NCBI RefSeq assembly: GCF_003967535.1
Contig: NZ_BIFR01000002.1
Coordinates: 1,364,001 to 1,428,000, forward strand
Source of the DNA: Tengunoibacter tsumagoiensis
GTDB taxonomy: Bacteria > Chloroflexota > Ktedonobacteria > Ktedonobacterales > Ktedonobacteraceae
Direction: 5' to 3'
Length of the DNA stretch: 64,000 nucleotides
Part shown: one piece after another, positions 31,929 to 41,036 of the stretch
Position numbering within the stretch: position 1 is the first letter of the stretch
Layout of the letters: each line of letters opens with the position of its first letter
Made by a program: the position numbers and the translations under genes
Notes under the pieces: generated by a model
What the model saw: only the letters and a program-made list of their open reading frames with translations
Database searches by the model: none
What the model was told of the DNA's origin: nothing

Positions 31929-32903
31929 GTGGATCATTCCATGCTTGAGCGGCTCCTGCGGGAAGCAGGAGTTCCCGAATTACTTGATGTGCTTGTCGAG
32001 CGACTTGGTCCGACAGACCTCCAGTCCCTGCTTCTGGAGGTCTATCGACGGCGTGCGAGCACGATCACCCCCAGTCAACTTCTTGAGCGCTATGAGCGAG
32101 ATCGCTTTGTGCGTCCATCCCGTGCAACTCTAGAAGCGCTGACTGATTTTGACCGCCTTATCTGGTCGCAGCTTTCGGACGCTTACACTGCCATCGAACT
32201 CTCACCGGTTTGTCCACTCGGCACGAATGCTGCTATAGCGACCGTCGACCAGAACAAGGTCCTCACCACGCTTCGCAATACCGAAGTCGTGGCCGACGCA
32301 ACCAACGTCCTGGCCCTCGAATGTGCTTCACGCCGCCGTCTCCTGCATACGGATCGGCAGAACCGAGAACGGGTCCGGCTCTGCACCTCACATCGCGTGG
32401 TACGTGGGCAAGCCTACAAAGTGGAAGGAGCGCTTCCTCACTTTCGTCTCCTCGCCCTCTGTGTTGCTGGCCGCGACGAGGGATCGTTTCGGTTCGAGAC
32501 CAGCACCCTTCTCGAACAGATTGGCTTTTACTTGCGCGTGTTGCGTGAAGCCTCCCAGTTTGGCTACCCTGCTCATCACTTCCGGGTCGCCATCACTGAT
32601 CTCGAACAAGGGCGACGGGAACAGGTCCTCACTGAGCAGGTGCTCTCTCCCCTCGCGGCCAACCATTCGGATATTCTCTGCGAGCTTGATCCCAACAGGG
32701 AGACAGGACGTGGCTATTATGTTGGTGCCTGCTTCCATATCTATGCAACAAACCTGTTGGGAACCGAGATGGAACTGATCGACGGCGGCTTCACGACGTG
32801 GACCCAGCAACTCCTCAGTAATGCCAAAGAACGACTGCTGATTAGTGGTCTCGGCACCGAACGTTTCCTCAATCATTTTGGCACCTCGAAGCCTGGCTTA
32901 TGA
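31929..32903 (+). CDS. Conserved protein of unknown function
   Basis: 324 residues with a GTG start at 31929 after AAAGGATG. I do not recognise the family. The N-terminus has EAGVPELLDVLVERLGPTDL and SLLLEVYRRRAS, suggesting a helical domain. The centre has IELSPVCPLGTNAAIATVDQ and NTEVVADATNVLALECASRR. HFRLLALCVAGRD and GTEMELIDGGFTTWTQQLL follow. The clear conservation-type motifs (charged loops followed by Gly and Thr) suggest an enzyme with a nucleotide- or amino-acid-binding fold, perhaps related to class II synthetase-like domains, but this is only an impression. A MITE-like repeat starts 27 bp after the stop. Confidence 0.75.
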   Translation: MDHSMLERLLREAGVPELLDVLVERLGPTDLQSLLLEVYRRRASTITPSQLLERYERDRFVRPSRATLEALTDFDRLIWSQLSDAYTAIELSPVCPLGTNAAIATVDQNKVLTTLRNTEVVADATNVLALECASRRRLLHTDRQNRERVRLCTSHRVVRGQAYKVEGALPHFRLLALCVAGRDEGSFRFETSTLLEQIGFYLRVLREASQFGYPAHHFRVAITDLEQGRREQVLTEQVLSPLAANHSDILCELDPNRETGRGYYVGACFHIYATNLLGTEMELIDGGFTTWTQQLLSNAKERLLISGLGTERFLNHFGTSKPGL

Positions 32904-32929
32904 TGGAGATCAAGGAGCTTTGTGGATCT

Positions 32930-33070
32930 GTCCCACTTTTGGTGATGCTGAATACGTATGGATCAAGGTGTGGACAGACGTGAGACGCATTTCCTACAGC
33001 TTTCACTGTTTTAGCTGTCGTGGTGGGCCTCGCCTTGTTTGAAGGCACTTTTCATCACCAAAAGTGGGAC
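32930..33070. repeat. MITE-like element with 18-bp perfect inverted ends
   Basis: GTCCCACTTTTGGTGATG (32930-32947) and CATCACCAAAAGTGGGAC (33053-33070) are exact complements. They enclose 105 bp with no coding frame. CTTTGTGG occurs a few bases outside both ends. Size and ends fit a miniature inverted-repeat transposable element. Confidence 0.6.
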
Positions 33071-33146
33071 TGAACCGCTTTGTGGGAGGAAATATGCGAA
33101 TTCAGTGGGCGGTAAAATAGGTAGTAGCTCTATATTCATTTATCAA

Positions 33147-34052
33147 TCATCTGCTCTCAAGACAATAGGATCGCGCTTCTTCTCGAAACACGCGAAGCCA
33201 TTCATTGATAGCAACTGGCAATGGAGCAACGGCATGATGCTGGATGAGCAGGCTTTCTCGGTGAAAACTGGGCATGTGTTGCACAGAAAGCTCTACCAAT
33301 GTTCCTGTTTTCAACTCATGTTCGACCATGGTTCGTGTTAAAAATGCGACTCCCTTCCCTCTCATCAGTAAATCATATGCCGTCTGAGGCGGAACCTCAA
33401 TGGTAGATGACGGAGAAGTGGCAAGAAGATGGGATTGCCACTGTTTCACCTCAACATTCCAATCAATCAGAAAAAAAGGAGAACCCTGGTTTACAATATC
33501 TTGGAGGGTTACCTGTTCTACCTGGGTAAGTGGATGTTGGGGATAGGTTACCAGTGCCAACGGTTCTTTTAAATGGAGAAGAGGGGAAAACTCCGGATGA
33601 AAAAATGGTCCAACCACGAAGCCAAGATCAACATAATGTTCATGGAGCATTTCACAGATTTCTCGGGTATGACCGGTATGAATGACCACATCAATGTGAG
33701 GATACTGGCGATAAAAATGTGTCAGAGCTGTGGCAAAAAAACCTGTTGCCAGCGAGGGTAAGGTCGCGATTCTGACCTGTCCTCTCTCTCCTTCCCTGGT
33801 CCGCCTCGCGGCATCTACTCCTGTCGTCATTGCGCGAAGGGCTGTTTGCGCATAAGGAAGAAAAGTCTGTCCAAGTTCTGTCAAAAAAACACGATTGCCT
33901 CTACGCTCAAAGAGAGGTCCTCCAACCTCTTGTTCAAGGGCACGAATCCGTAAACTGATCGTTGGTTGGGACACCTCCAATTTGCGTGCAGCTTTGCTGA
34001 AATGGTTGTACAAAACGATGTGATCAAAGGCTTGCAATTGGTGCAGATCCAT
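33147..34052 (-). CDS. LysR-family transcriptional regulator
   Basis: 301 residues. The N-terminus reads MDLHQLQAFDHIVLYNHFS and continues SKAARKLEVSQPTISLRIRALEQEVG, the LysR winged HTH. The rest is the periplasmic-binding-protein-like effector domain (LGFVVGPFFHPEFSPLL). It is divergent from the methyltransferase 34169-34828 with 116 bp between the starts, so it probably regulates that gene and itself. The inducer is unknown. Confidence 0.92.
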   Translation of the reverse strand: MDLHQLQAFDHIVLYNHFSKAARKLEVSQPTISLRIRALEQEVGGPLFERRGNRVFLTELGQTFLPYAQTALRAMTTGVDAARRTREGERGQVRIATLPSLATGFFATALTHFYRQYPHIDVVIHTGHTREICEMLHEHYVDLGFVVGPFFHPEFSPLLHLKEPLALVTYPQHPLTQVEQVTLQDIVNQGSPFFLIDWNVEVKQWQSHLLATSPSSTIEVPPQTAYDLLMRGKGVAFLTRTMVEHELKTGTLVELSVQHMPSFHRESLLIQHHAVAPLPVAINEWLRVFREEARSYCLESR

Positions 34053-34168
34053 AGGTGGAACCCCCCCCTTCTCATAAAAAAATCTTATCGAGAGTATAGC
34101 AGATATTGGCTTGTTTTATCGCCGGGTCATTGCTATGCTAAGCAGAGTTGATGAGAAAGGAAGACACA

Positions 34169-34828
34169 ATGATCTCGGTAAAACACGTTTTTGATACGGT
34201 TCTGAACAAACACTATCCGCGTCCGAAAGGTGTGATAGGGTGGGTCGCTGGAGAAGTAATGGTGCGCCAGCATAGAGCAGAGACGGAGTGGACGGTGCAC
34301 CTTCTGGACATTCAGCCCACAGATACAATCCTGGAGGTTGGTTGTGGAGCTGGCCAGGCAATCAAGCTCACAGCAGAGCAAGCAAGCAGAGGACGCGTTG
34401 TGGGAATCGATCTTTCAGAACAGATGGTGCGATCCGCAACCAGACGAAATGGAGCGGCGGTAAAGGCTGGACAGGTCATGCTCTCGCAGGGTACCATAGC
34501 CGCTTTGCCCTGTAAGGATGAGCAATTTGAGAAGATCATGACGATCCACACCCTCTATTTCTGGCTGGAACCACACGTATCTTCGCCTGCTCTGCGCGAA
34601 CTCTATCGTGTCCTCAAGCCAGGAGGCCGAATAGTGCTGACGCTTTCTACCGGCAAAGTCAATGCGCAAGGAGAGGTCGAGGTGTGGGAATCACTTCAAT
34701 CGGCACTGGAGGAGCAGATCATACCCGGCATGCAGCGAGAAGGCTTAAAGAATGTACGTATAGAACAAGGTCCCACCTCGCGGGGATATACGAGCATCGC
34801 AGTCATTGGCGAAAAGGAATACCGTTAG
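34169..34828 (+). CDS. Class I SAM-dependent methyltransferase
   Basis: 219 residues from ATG 34169, preceded by GAAAGGAAG; the frame could also start at 34148. ILEVGCGAGQAIKLTAEQ is motif I, VVGIDLSEQMVRSA motif II, and MTIHTLYFWLEPHVS and LYRVLKPGGRIVLTL are the later motifs of ubiquinone/menaquinone-type methyltransferases. The substrate is unknown. It is divergent from a LysR gene that likely controls it. Confidence 0.88.
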   Translation: MISVKHVFDTVLNKHYPRPKGVIGWVAGEVMVRQHRAETEWTVHLLDIQPTDTILEVGCGAGQAIKLTAEQASRGRVVGIDLSEQMVRSATRRNGAAVKAGQVMLSQGTIAALPCKDEQFEKIMTIHTLYFWLEPHVSSPALRELYRVLKPGGRIVLTLSTGKVNAQGEVEVWESLQSALEEQIIPGMQREGLKNVRIEQGPTSRGYTSIAVIGEKEYR

Positions 34829-35010
34829 TAAAATCTTTGATGCGCTCCTGAAAAGTCTTACCTATCTGGCTCTTCCATCATTCGTGATTGATTGAACTGC
34901 TTGCTGATTGCTCTCTTCTGTCTTCATTCAAAACTCATGAAAAGCGGGCGTAAACTGTCCGCTTTCCATGGTACTCTACGAGAAAGAAGAGACAAAAAGG
35001 AGGCCATACG

Positions 35011-35517
35011 ATGACTGAGGACAACTTTACCCTCATAACGTACTATGCTATCTGGAAAGAATATCAGAAGCACATCAGAGAAGCAATCGCACCACTTACC
35101 TCCGAACAGCTTGCATTGCGTGCCGCTCCTCATCTGCGCTCCGTTAGTGAGAATGCGTTACACATCATCGGTGCTCGTACGGGCTGGTTTATGCTGACCC
35201 TGGGAGAAGAGGTTGGCGAGGAGCTGAGTGCATACCTGAAGCGTCACAAAGGTTCACTCCAAGAAGGAGCACCCATCCCAACCGCAGCCGAATTGGCTCT
35301 GGGCCTCGATCTCACCTGGCAATTCATAGCTGGTTGCCTGGCTCGCTGGAGTCCAGCCGACATGCAACAGACCTTTCCAGATGAAATGGACGGCAAACAG
35401 GTGTATCTGTCGCGCGCCTGGATTGTTGGGCATGTACTGGAGCATGATCTGCATCACGGCGGAGAACTCTCACTCATCCTTGGTATGCATGGGGTTACAG
35501 CGGATTTCCCTGGCTAG
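35011..35517 (+). CDS. DinB-family protein
   Basis: 168 residues, a four-helix DinB fold. The likely metal ligands are His51 (NALHIIGARTGWF) and His145 with His148/149 (EHDLHHGGELSLIL). ATG 35011 follows AAAGGAGG. The gene is the first of a pair with the ClbS-like gene at 35630 (112 bp apart). DinB-superfamily proteins are metal-dependent thiol transferases or protective enzymes, often for mycothiol, bacillithiol or DNA-damaging metabolites. A 5'-truncated second copy lies at 40664-40924. Confidence 0.85.
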   Translation: MTEDNFTLITYYAIWKEYQKHIREAIAPLTSEQLALRAAPHLRSVSENALHIIGARTGWFMLTLGEEVGEELSAYLKRHKGSLQEGAPIPTAAELALGLDLTWQFIAGCLARWSPADMQQTFPDEMDGKQVYLSRAWIVGHVLEHDLHHGGELSLILGMHGVTADFPG

Positions 35518-35629
35518 CATCTCTGTCTCTTTAAGGACATACATGGTATTGTGCTTATCTCCTGAAAGAAGAGGAGAGGGAAGGACACACTCTGGTTCAA
35601 TAGCTTCAATGAGCTGAAAGGAATGCAGA

Positions 35630-36133
35630 ATGGACACTATGCTCAGCAAACCCCAACTCCTTACGGAATTGCACAATGAAAATGCCTCCTGGCAAGCCTT
35701 GCTCGACGAGATTGGCGAGGCCAATATGACACAGCCAGAAGTTGCTGGTGGCTGGTCTATCAAGGATATCGTAGCCCACTTAACCGAGTGGCGACGTTGG
35801 TCAGTCAGAGGCTTTCAAGTCGAACTGAATTATGAACCAGAATTTACACCGCCCTGGCCGCCAGCTTTGCAGAGCGATGATGACATCAATGCCTGGATGT
35901 ATGAATCGCAACGAGATCGTCCATTAGCCGATGTGCTCAGCGATTCACGTGAAGTCTTGCAACAATTGGTAGAGGCCCTTGCTGCCTTTTCTGAAGAGGA
36001 ACTCCAGGACCCTCAACGTTTTTCATGGCTGGCAGGAGAGCCATTAAACGGCAGATTGTTCTTTTCTCACTTTCACGATGACCATGAGCCCGATATGCGG
36101 GCCTGGCTCGATAAAGTCAAGAGAGACAGGTAA
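35630..36133 (+). CDS. ClbS/DfsB-family DinB-like protein
   Basis: 167 residues. LLTELHNENASWQALLDEIG, GGWSIKDIVAHLTEWRRWSV and FFSHFHDDHEPDMRAWL carry the ClbS/DfsB pattern with His residues for a metal site. ClbS of E. coli protects from the genotoxin colibactin; whether this homologue does anything similar is unknown. It probably forms a transcription unit with the DinB gene 35011-35517 and is followed by a hairpin at 36147. A second, 3'-truncated copy lies at 41037-41388. Confidence 0.85.
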   Translation: MDTMLSKPQLLTELHNENASWQALLDEIGEANMTQPEVAGGWSIKDIVAHLTEWRRWSVRGFQVELNYEPEFTPPWPPALQSDDDINAWMYESQRDRPLADVLSDSREVLQQLVEALAAFSEEELQDPQRFSWLAGEPLNGRLFFSHFHDDHEPDMRAWLDKVKRDR

Positions 36134-36146
36134 CAGAGAGAGACCT

Positions 36147-36196
36147 GCCCGGGATATGTGAAAAACTTGAATGGTTTTCAGACGTATCCCGTTTTT
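36147..36196 (+). terminator. Hairpin terminator after the ClbS-like gene
   Basis: GGGATATGTG and the following AAAAC pair with GTTTTCA and GACGTATCCC (stem about 36151-36190, one mismatch and one bulge), followed by GTTTTT. A closely related hairpin lies at 42337-42384 behind the decayed second copy of the gene pair. Confidence 0.65.
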
Positions 36197-36237
36197 CATG
36201 CGGTTTCAAAAAACATACATATCTGGTGCATTACCCA

Positions 36238-36786
36238 TTATGAATGTGTTTCCAGAAGCTTGTTTCGCCAGATGGCGGCCTCTTCAAGCGTTCTGAGATC
36301 GTTCTGGATATCCCCAGGTTTTCTTCCTTGCCCGATCAGATATCCCATCAGTGGCACGTTTACAAAATCAAAGATATATTGGAATTGCTGAACTAAAGGT
36401 AAGGCTTTCCTTTGTGGCTGGTCATCCCCAACAATCACCACAAACGCCCGTTTTTTTGTGATCTCCCCTTTAAAGTTCAGCGATGGATCGCGGAAACTCT
36501 GAGACCAACGGTCAATGAAATTCTTCATCAATCCTGACATCCCATACCAGTACACAGGGGTGGTAAAGATAAGAAAATCATGGGAGAGAACTTGTTGGAG
36601 AACGAGACTATAGTCATCATCTACCGTATCAAAACCATTGGGGTCATGTCGTTGATCCACAATTGGCTGAATACGATAATCGCTCAAATGAATGGAAGAG
36701 GATGAAGTCCCTCGAAGGAGTTCTTTGGTGAGTTGTTCGCTATTTCCATTTTTTCTCGATCCACCATAGATTGCTACAATTTTCAT
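36238..36786 (-). CDS. Flavodoxin-like NAD(P)H-dependent FMN reductase
   Basis: 182 residues. IYGGSRKNGNSEQL is the FMN-phosphate loop, FLIFTTPVYWYGMSGLMKNFIDRW the flavin-binding segment, and FVVIVGDDQPQ follows. These are the standard features of the NADPH-dependent FMN reductase / flavodoxin family. The protein is cytoplasmic and probably reduces quinones, azo compounds or other acceptors. It is a single gene transcribed towards the DinB-ClbS pair. Its ribosome binding site is weak. Confidence 0.88.
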   Translation of the reverse strand: MKIVAIYGGSRKNGNSEQLTKELLRGTSSSSIHLSDYRIQPIVDQRHDPNGFDTVDDDYSLVLQQVLSHDFLIFTTPVYWYGMSGLMKNFIDRWSQSFRDPSLNFKGEITKKRAFVVIVGDDQPQRKALPLVQQFQYIFDFVNVPLMGYLIGQGRKPGDIQNDLRTLEEAAIWRNKLLETHS

Positions 36787-36996
36787 TTGTTCATTGCTCT
36801 TTTCATTTCTTACTTGCGTGAGGAAATATTCACAGATTCACTCAGTACCCTTTTACTGTTTGGTCGGTTTACCTAATTACTGTACCTCTTTTTTAACTCT
36901 TCTACAAGTCTGATGGAGAGTGGTCGATATTTCTATAGACGACGAACCGGGAGTGGGCCATAATAGCTGCTATAAAACAGTTTTCAAAGGAGAGAA

Positions 36997-39315
36997 ATGA
37001 TGCGAACCTGGGTTGATCCTTTCATTGGCATCTATAGCGGACAATGTTTATGTGGTCCATATCTGCCTTACAGTCTGGTACGTCTGGGCCCCGATACGAT
37101 CGTGGGACGACAATCAACCAACGGATATGGGTATGGTGTTGATGGGCGTATTGCTCGCTTTAGCCATACCCATGTCAGCGGCACAGGCGGGCCGAGCCGC
37201 TATGGCAATGTAGGCTTTACGCCGTTTATCGGCCCCGTTGATGCCTGGCGTTCCTCGCCGCTTGCCTATCATCCTCAGGATGAGTATGCGGAGCCCGGTT
37301 ATTATGCCGTGAGCTTACAACCGGAGGCGATTCGGGCCGAGCTAACCGTGACCCCGCATGTCGGCGTCCACCGCTACACGTTCCCTGCTGGAACCGGTGG
37401 TGCCCATCTGCTCATTGATGCGGGCGCGGTGATCCAGTGGGAAGAGATGGCTCCCATCCCCGTGCTACCCGGTGACAAACCAGGTGAGTGGACGCAGGAG
37501 TATACCGGGGCCTCGGTTGGTGGCTCCATTGAGTGGCTCTCTCCGACCGACCTTGTTGGGCGAGCCGACTGCCAGGGCGGCTGGGGACATAATTATCCCT
37601 ATTCGGTCTTCTTTGCTCTCCATTTCGATCAACCGGCGCGTGCACAACAGTGCGCGGTAGGGATGGATCGTGTGAGCGGCCCCATCGCTGTCGGCCCTCA
37701 GAGCAAAGCCATCGCCACCTTCCGCCTGCCGGACGATCCAGCGGAGCAACCGCTTTGCGTCCAGGCCTGGGTCGGTATTTCCTATGCGAGTCTCGCCCAT
37801 GCCTGCGCCAGCCTCGCCCGCGAAGTTGGCTCAGACCATGCTCAGGCGACCACCTCACCTCGGCAATCATCCCGACATGAATCTACTGCATCCGCTCAAG
37901 CAGAAAGCTTCTCTCCCACACTCTCATTCCTCCCTTTTGATCATGTGCGCACCGCCGCCGCTGCGACCTGGGATCAGGCCCTGACAGCAATCACGGTGAA
38001 GGGCGGGAGTGTCGAACAGCGCACACTCTTCGCGACGCTTTTTACACGTCTGGTCTGTATGCCCACCGACCTTGGTATCGACGACGAGCATAGTCTCTGG
38101 CATTCGGGAACGCGCCAATTTACCGATTTCTACTGCTTTTGGGATAGCGTGCGCAATGCCAACCAGCTCATCTCTCTGTTTGATCCTGAGCGAGAGGCCG
38201 CCTTTCTGCTGGCCGCCCTCGACATCGCGGAGCATCGTGGCTGGTTGCCCGACGCCTGGATTGCCGGTCACTATGGTGTCAGCCAGGGCGGAAGCACGAT
38301 TGATATTCTCTTCTGTGAGGCGGCGCTCAAGGGGTTGCCGGGTCTCACACGCCAGGACTATCAGCGAGCCCTTGCCTTTATGCGCAAAAATGCGCTGGTG
38401 CCGTCGCCCGACCCGGTACACTTTGGGCGCGACCTGCGCGATCAAGACCGGGAGCCTCCCCTTGCGTACATCTCGACGGATGTCCCGCGTTTCAGCGCCT
38501 CCAAACATCTTGAATACTGCTATCAGGACTGGTGCGCTGGTACGCTGGCGGCCTGGTTGGGAGAGAGCGAGGTGGCCGAGGCCGCGTACGCTCGTGCGTC
38601 CAACGTCTGGAAGCTCTGGCGCGACGACCTGCGCTGTTTCGCACCGCGCCAACCCGATGGGTCATGGCTCACTCCATTTGATCCGGACCAGGTCAAACAG
38701 CAGCCCCGATTGGTCCCATACTTCTATGAGGCGACAGGCAGACAATGGTCGTTCCAGGTGTTTCATGATTTTGCGGGGCTGGTGCGCCGCCATGGGGGAC
38801 CAGAAGCTTTTGTGGAGGTCCTCGATGCCTTTTTCGCTCAGGGGCACTATATCCAGAAGGAGACGCTGCTCCATATCCCCTATCTCTATCACTACGCTGG
38901 ACGGCCCGATAAGAGCGCCGAGCGTGTCCGTGCCCTGCTCGCCCGTGCCTACCACGCGACCCGCAATGGGCTGAGCGACGACGAAGATATGGGATGCCAG
39001 AGCGGTTGGTATCTCTGGTCAACAATGGGGCTCTATCCCGTGATGGGTCAGGATCTCTATCTGATCACAGCCCCCACGTTCACCGAGATCCAGATCAAGC
39101 TGGGCAACAGTGGGAAGCACCTGCTCATCCAGGCCCCCGAGGCCGGACCAGCGTATGGCTATGTCGCCGAAGTCCGGCTCAACGGGGTGCCACTTCAACG
39201 CTCCTGGCTCCATCATGCCGAGATCGCGCAGGGTGCAACACTGACATTTACCCTCAGTCCATCCCCCACGTCATGGGGATATGGCATGACACCACCGATA
39301 CTCCCCCTTTCTTGA
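36997..39315 (+). CDS. GH92-family glycoside hydrolase (alpha-mannosidase type)
   Basis: 772 residues, normal for GH92. The N-terminal beta-domain has WVDPFIG at residue 5 and RFSHTHVSGTGG. The C-terminal (alpha/alpha)6 domain has LHIPYLYHYAGRPDKS and DDEDMGCQSGWYLWSTMGLYPV, the region with the catalytic base in this family. GH92 enzymes are calcium-dependent exo-alpha-mannosidases. No signal peptide is seen, so it may act inside the cell on imported oligosaccharides. A low-complexity insertion of about 25 residues (near 285-310) is unusual. ATG 36997 follows AAAGGAGAG; ATG 37000 is an equal alternative. No mannose transporter is adjacent. Confidence 0.92.
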   Translation: MMRTWVDPFIGIYSGQCLCGPYLPYSLVRLGPDTIVGRQSTNGYGYGVDGRIARFSHTHVSGTGGPSRYGNVGFTPFIGPVDAWRSSPLAYHPQDEYAEPGYYAVSLQPEAIRAELTVTPHVGVHRYTFPAGTGGAHLLIDAGAVIQWEEMAPIPVLPGDKPGEWTQEYTGASVGGSIEWLSPTDLVGRADCQGGWGHNYPYSVFFALHFDQPARAQQCAVGMDRVSGPIAVGPQSKAIATFRLPDDPAEQPLCVQAWVGISYASLAHACASLAREVGSDHAQATTSPRQSSRHESTASAQAESFSPTLSFLPFDHVRTAAAATWDQALTAITVKGGSVEQRTLFATLFTRLVCMPTDLGIDDEHSLWHSGTRQFTDFYCFWDSVRNANQLISLFDPEREAAFLLAALDIAEHRGWLPDAWIAGHYGVSQGGSTIDILFCEAALKGLPGLTRQDYQRALAFMRKNALVPSPDPVHFGRDLRDQDREPPLAYISTDVPRFSASKHLEYCYQDWCAGTLAAWLGESEVAEAAYARASNVWKLWRDDLRCFAPRQPDGSWLTPFDPDQVKQQPRLVPYFYEATGRQWSFQVFHDFAGLVRRHGGPEAFVEVLDAFFAQGHYIQKETLLHIPYLYHYAGRPDKSAERVRALLARAYHATRNGLSDDEDMGCQSGWYLWSTMGLYPVMGQDLYLITAPTFTEIQIKLGNSGKHLLIQAPEAGPAYGYVAEVRLNGVPLQRSWLHHAEIAQGATLTFTLSPSPTSWGYGMTPPILPLS

Positions 39316-39339
39316 TATGTTAGATTCTCAGCCATCATG

Positions 39340-39626
39340 TGTATAACACTGACGCAATAATGGAGGGTTGGCAGAGTGCCAGAAGCGTGCTTATAAACAG
39401 GAATGGATCTGAGCCCGCTTCACCTGCTTTGAGTGGTGTGCCCACGCGCTAGAGAATGGCAAAAAGCCTCAACTTCGTACTTGAGAGTTTTACATGAAGC
39501 CTGGCACTATTTTATACACCATTGTCCCTTCCCGGGATTGCTGGCATGAGACGCTCACGAGCAACGTGCAGAAAGTTGTGTAAAATGGGCGAAGCGTTGT
39601 CTGGGAGCCAGGCCAGGGCAAGATCA
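39340..39626. repeat. Second copy of the LysR-gene 3' end (287 bp)
   Basis: Almost identical to 47773-48062 over its full length, in the same orientation. The part matching 47948-48062 corresponds to the last 37 codons of the LysR gene on the minus strand, here without the rest of the gene. It is therefore a partial duplication or the remains of a deleted second LysR gene. Confidence 0.85.
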
Positions 39627-39683
39627 TATGCAATGAGTTCATAGAATCTCTCTCATCACTTAAAGCTGTTATCTCGACTCTAG

Positions 39684-39762
39684 GTGAGATAAGCCCAAAG
39701 TATCCAATTATCTCACCTGGAAGGTTCTCGTGAGAGAATTGTGCATCCCGGGCTTATCTCAC
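39684..39762. repeat. Three alternating GTGAGATAA/TTATCTCAC sites
   Basis: GTGAGATAAGCCC (39684-39696) pairs with GGGCTTATCTCAC (39750-39762) over 13 bp. TTATCTCACC (39708-39717) pairs with the first 10 bases of the same left arm. Mutually exclusive hairpins are possible. It lies beyond the end of the lipoprotein gene (39872). Confidence 0.55.
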
Positions 39763-39871
39763 TTTGATCAAAGTATATCCTTGTGTTCTCAAGCGTCGTG
39801 GAGAATTGACTTGATCATTTTGCCACACTGACACTCAATCGGACTTCACTGCACTTTTTCGTCAACTCCTG

Positions 39872-40462
39872 TTAAACGTTTTGGAGGTTTGAAGCAAACT
39901 GTGTATCGGTTGTGGATGGAGAGAGTTGTACGCCATCTGAGACAACTGGTAGAACAGTTCCATTGGCAATTTTGAATCTTCCTGTTGGGCCACCTGAGAT
40001 GCGAAATTTTCCCGGTTTGTACTCCTTCAGGAAAAGAATGACTTGCTCACCTTTTTGAAACAGAGGATCATCATCGACTTGATACGTAACATTCTTGTAC
40101 TTTCCACCAGTCTGGACTAGTGAGATTTTTGCCGGGATATCCTCATTTTGAGGTTTTGATATGATTTGAGTGATTGAAACAGTCACAGGTGTATAAACTG
40201 GCCCATCAGTAGGTTTGTATGTCGTCCCAATCTCAGCAATGGTTCCTCTAACCACAACATCTGAGTGCTGCTTCAGCTCTTTTAATGATGTATAATACTC
40301 TGCCCAACTAGTATGCATCGTCACTGTTTGCGATGATGTTTGTGAAGACGATGCTTCTGAACAAGCACTCATCAAAATCAGGAGACTAAGCATGAGCGCA
40401 AGGCTACCAATGATCTTACCGCTTCCCTGTATCTTCCATACGATATGTTGCCAGATCAGCAT
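39872..40462 (-). CDS. Predicted lipoprotein of unknown function
   Basis: 196 residues from ATG 40462, preceded by GAAAGGAAAAATC; an upstream ATG at 40480 is less well placed. A hydrophobic segment SLALMLSLLILMSAC ends in a lipobox, so the mature protein would start at that Cys and be anchored in the membrane. The mature part has VVVRGTIAEIGTTY, SITQIIS and GEQVILFLKEYKPGKFRI, a beta-rich pattern seen in secreted OB-like domains of Gram-positive type bacteria. I do not recognise the function. The gene stands alone. Confidence 0.75.
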   Translation of the reverse strand: MLIWQHIVWKIQGSGKIIGSLALMLSLLILMSACSEASSSQTSSQTVTMHTSWAEYYTSLKELKQHSDVVVRGTIAEIGTTYKPTDGPVYTPVTVSITQIISKPQNEDIPAKISLVQTGGKYKNVTYQVDDDPLFQKGEQVILFLKEYKPGKFRISGGPTGRFKIANGTVLPVVSDGVQLSPSTTDTQFASNLQNV

Positions 40463-40663
40463 GATTTTTCCTTTCTCCATTCATAAAGAGGCGCAATACG
40501 CTTCTTATTAGAAAGATGATATTGAACGGTACTTTGTTCCCTATTCCTATGAACGTTGATGCTCTGTTTTTACTACCCATGTAACATTATGCAGTCAGCT
40601 TGTTAATACAGGGAATTGATTCCATTTACATCATCATTTTGAGGGGTGTTGACTCTACAGCCG

Positions 40664-40924
40664 TTGCGTGAGGGAGTACCTATCCCAACCGCTACCGAAT
40701 TGGCTCTGGGCCTCGATCTCAGCTGGCAATTCGTGGCTGATTGCCTGGCTCGCTGGAGTCCAGCTGACATGCAACAGACCTTTCCCGATGAGCTGGACGG
40801 CAAACAGGTCTATCTGTCGCGCGCCTGGATTGTTGGGCATGTACTGGAGCATGATCTCCATCACGGCGGCGAACTCTCACTCATCCTTGGTATGCATGGG
40901 GTTCCAGCGGATTTCCCTGGCTAG
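40664..40924 (+). pseudogene. 5'-truncated second copy of the DinB gene
   Basis: The sequence matches 35259-35517 at about 90 percent or better and keeps the reading frame to the same stop. The first 80 or so codons are missing, and unrelated sequence precedes the copy. The open frame from 40646 is therefore a fragment without the first metal ligand His51. It begins the second copy of the DinB-ClbS block. Confidence 0.8.
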
Positions 40925-41036
40925 CGTCTCTGTCGAGATAAGGACATACATGGTAGTGTGCTCATCGCCTGAAAGAAAAGGAGAGGGAAGGACACACTCT
41001 GGTTCAATAGCTTCAATGAGATGAAAGGAACGCAGA

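Larger units (their letters stand above)
39316..39871. other. Intergenic region with a duplicated LysR-gene end
   Basis: 556 bp. The first half is the repeat 39340-39626. The second half contains GTGAGATAAGCCC (39684-39696), TTATCTCACC (39708-39717) and GGGCTTATCTCAC (39750-39762), three related sites in alternating orientation. No gene is called. Confidence 0.55.
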
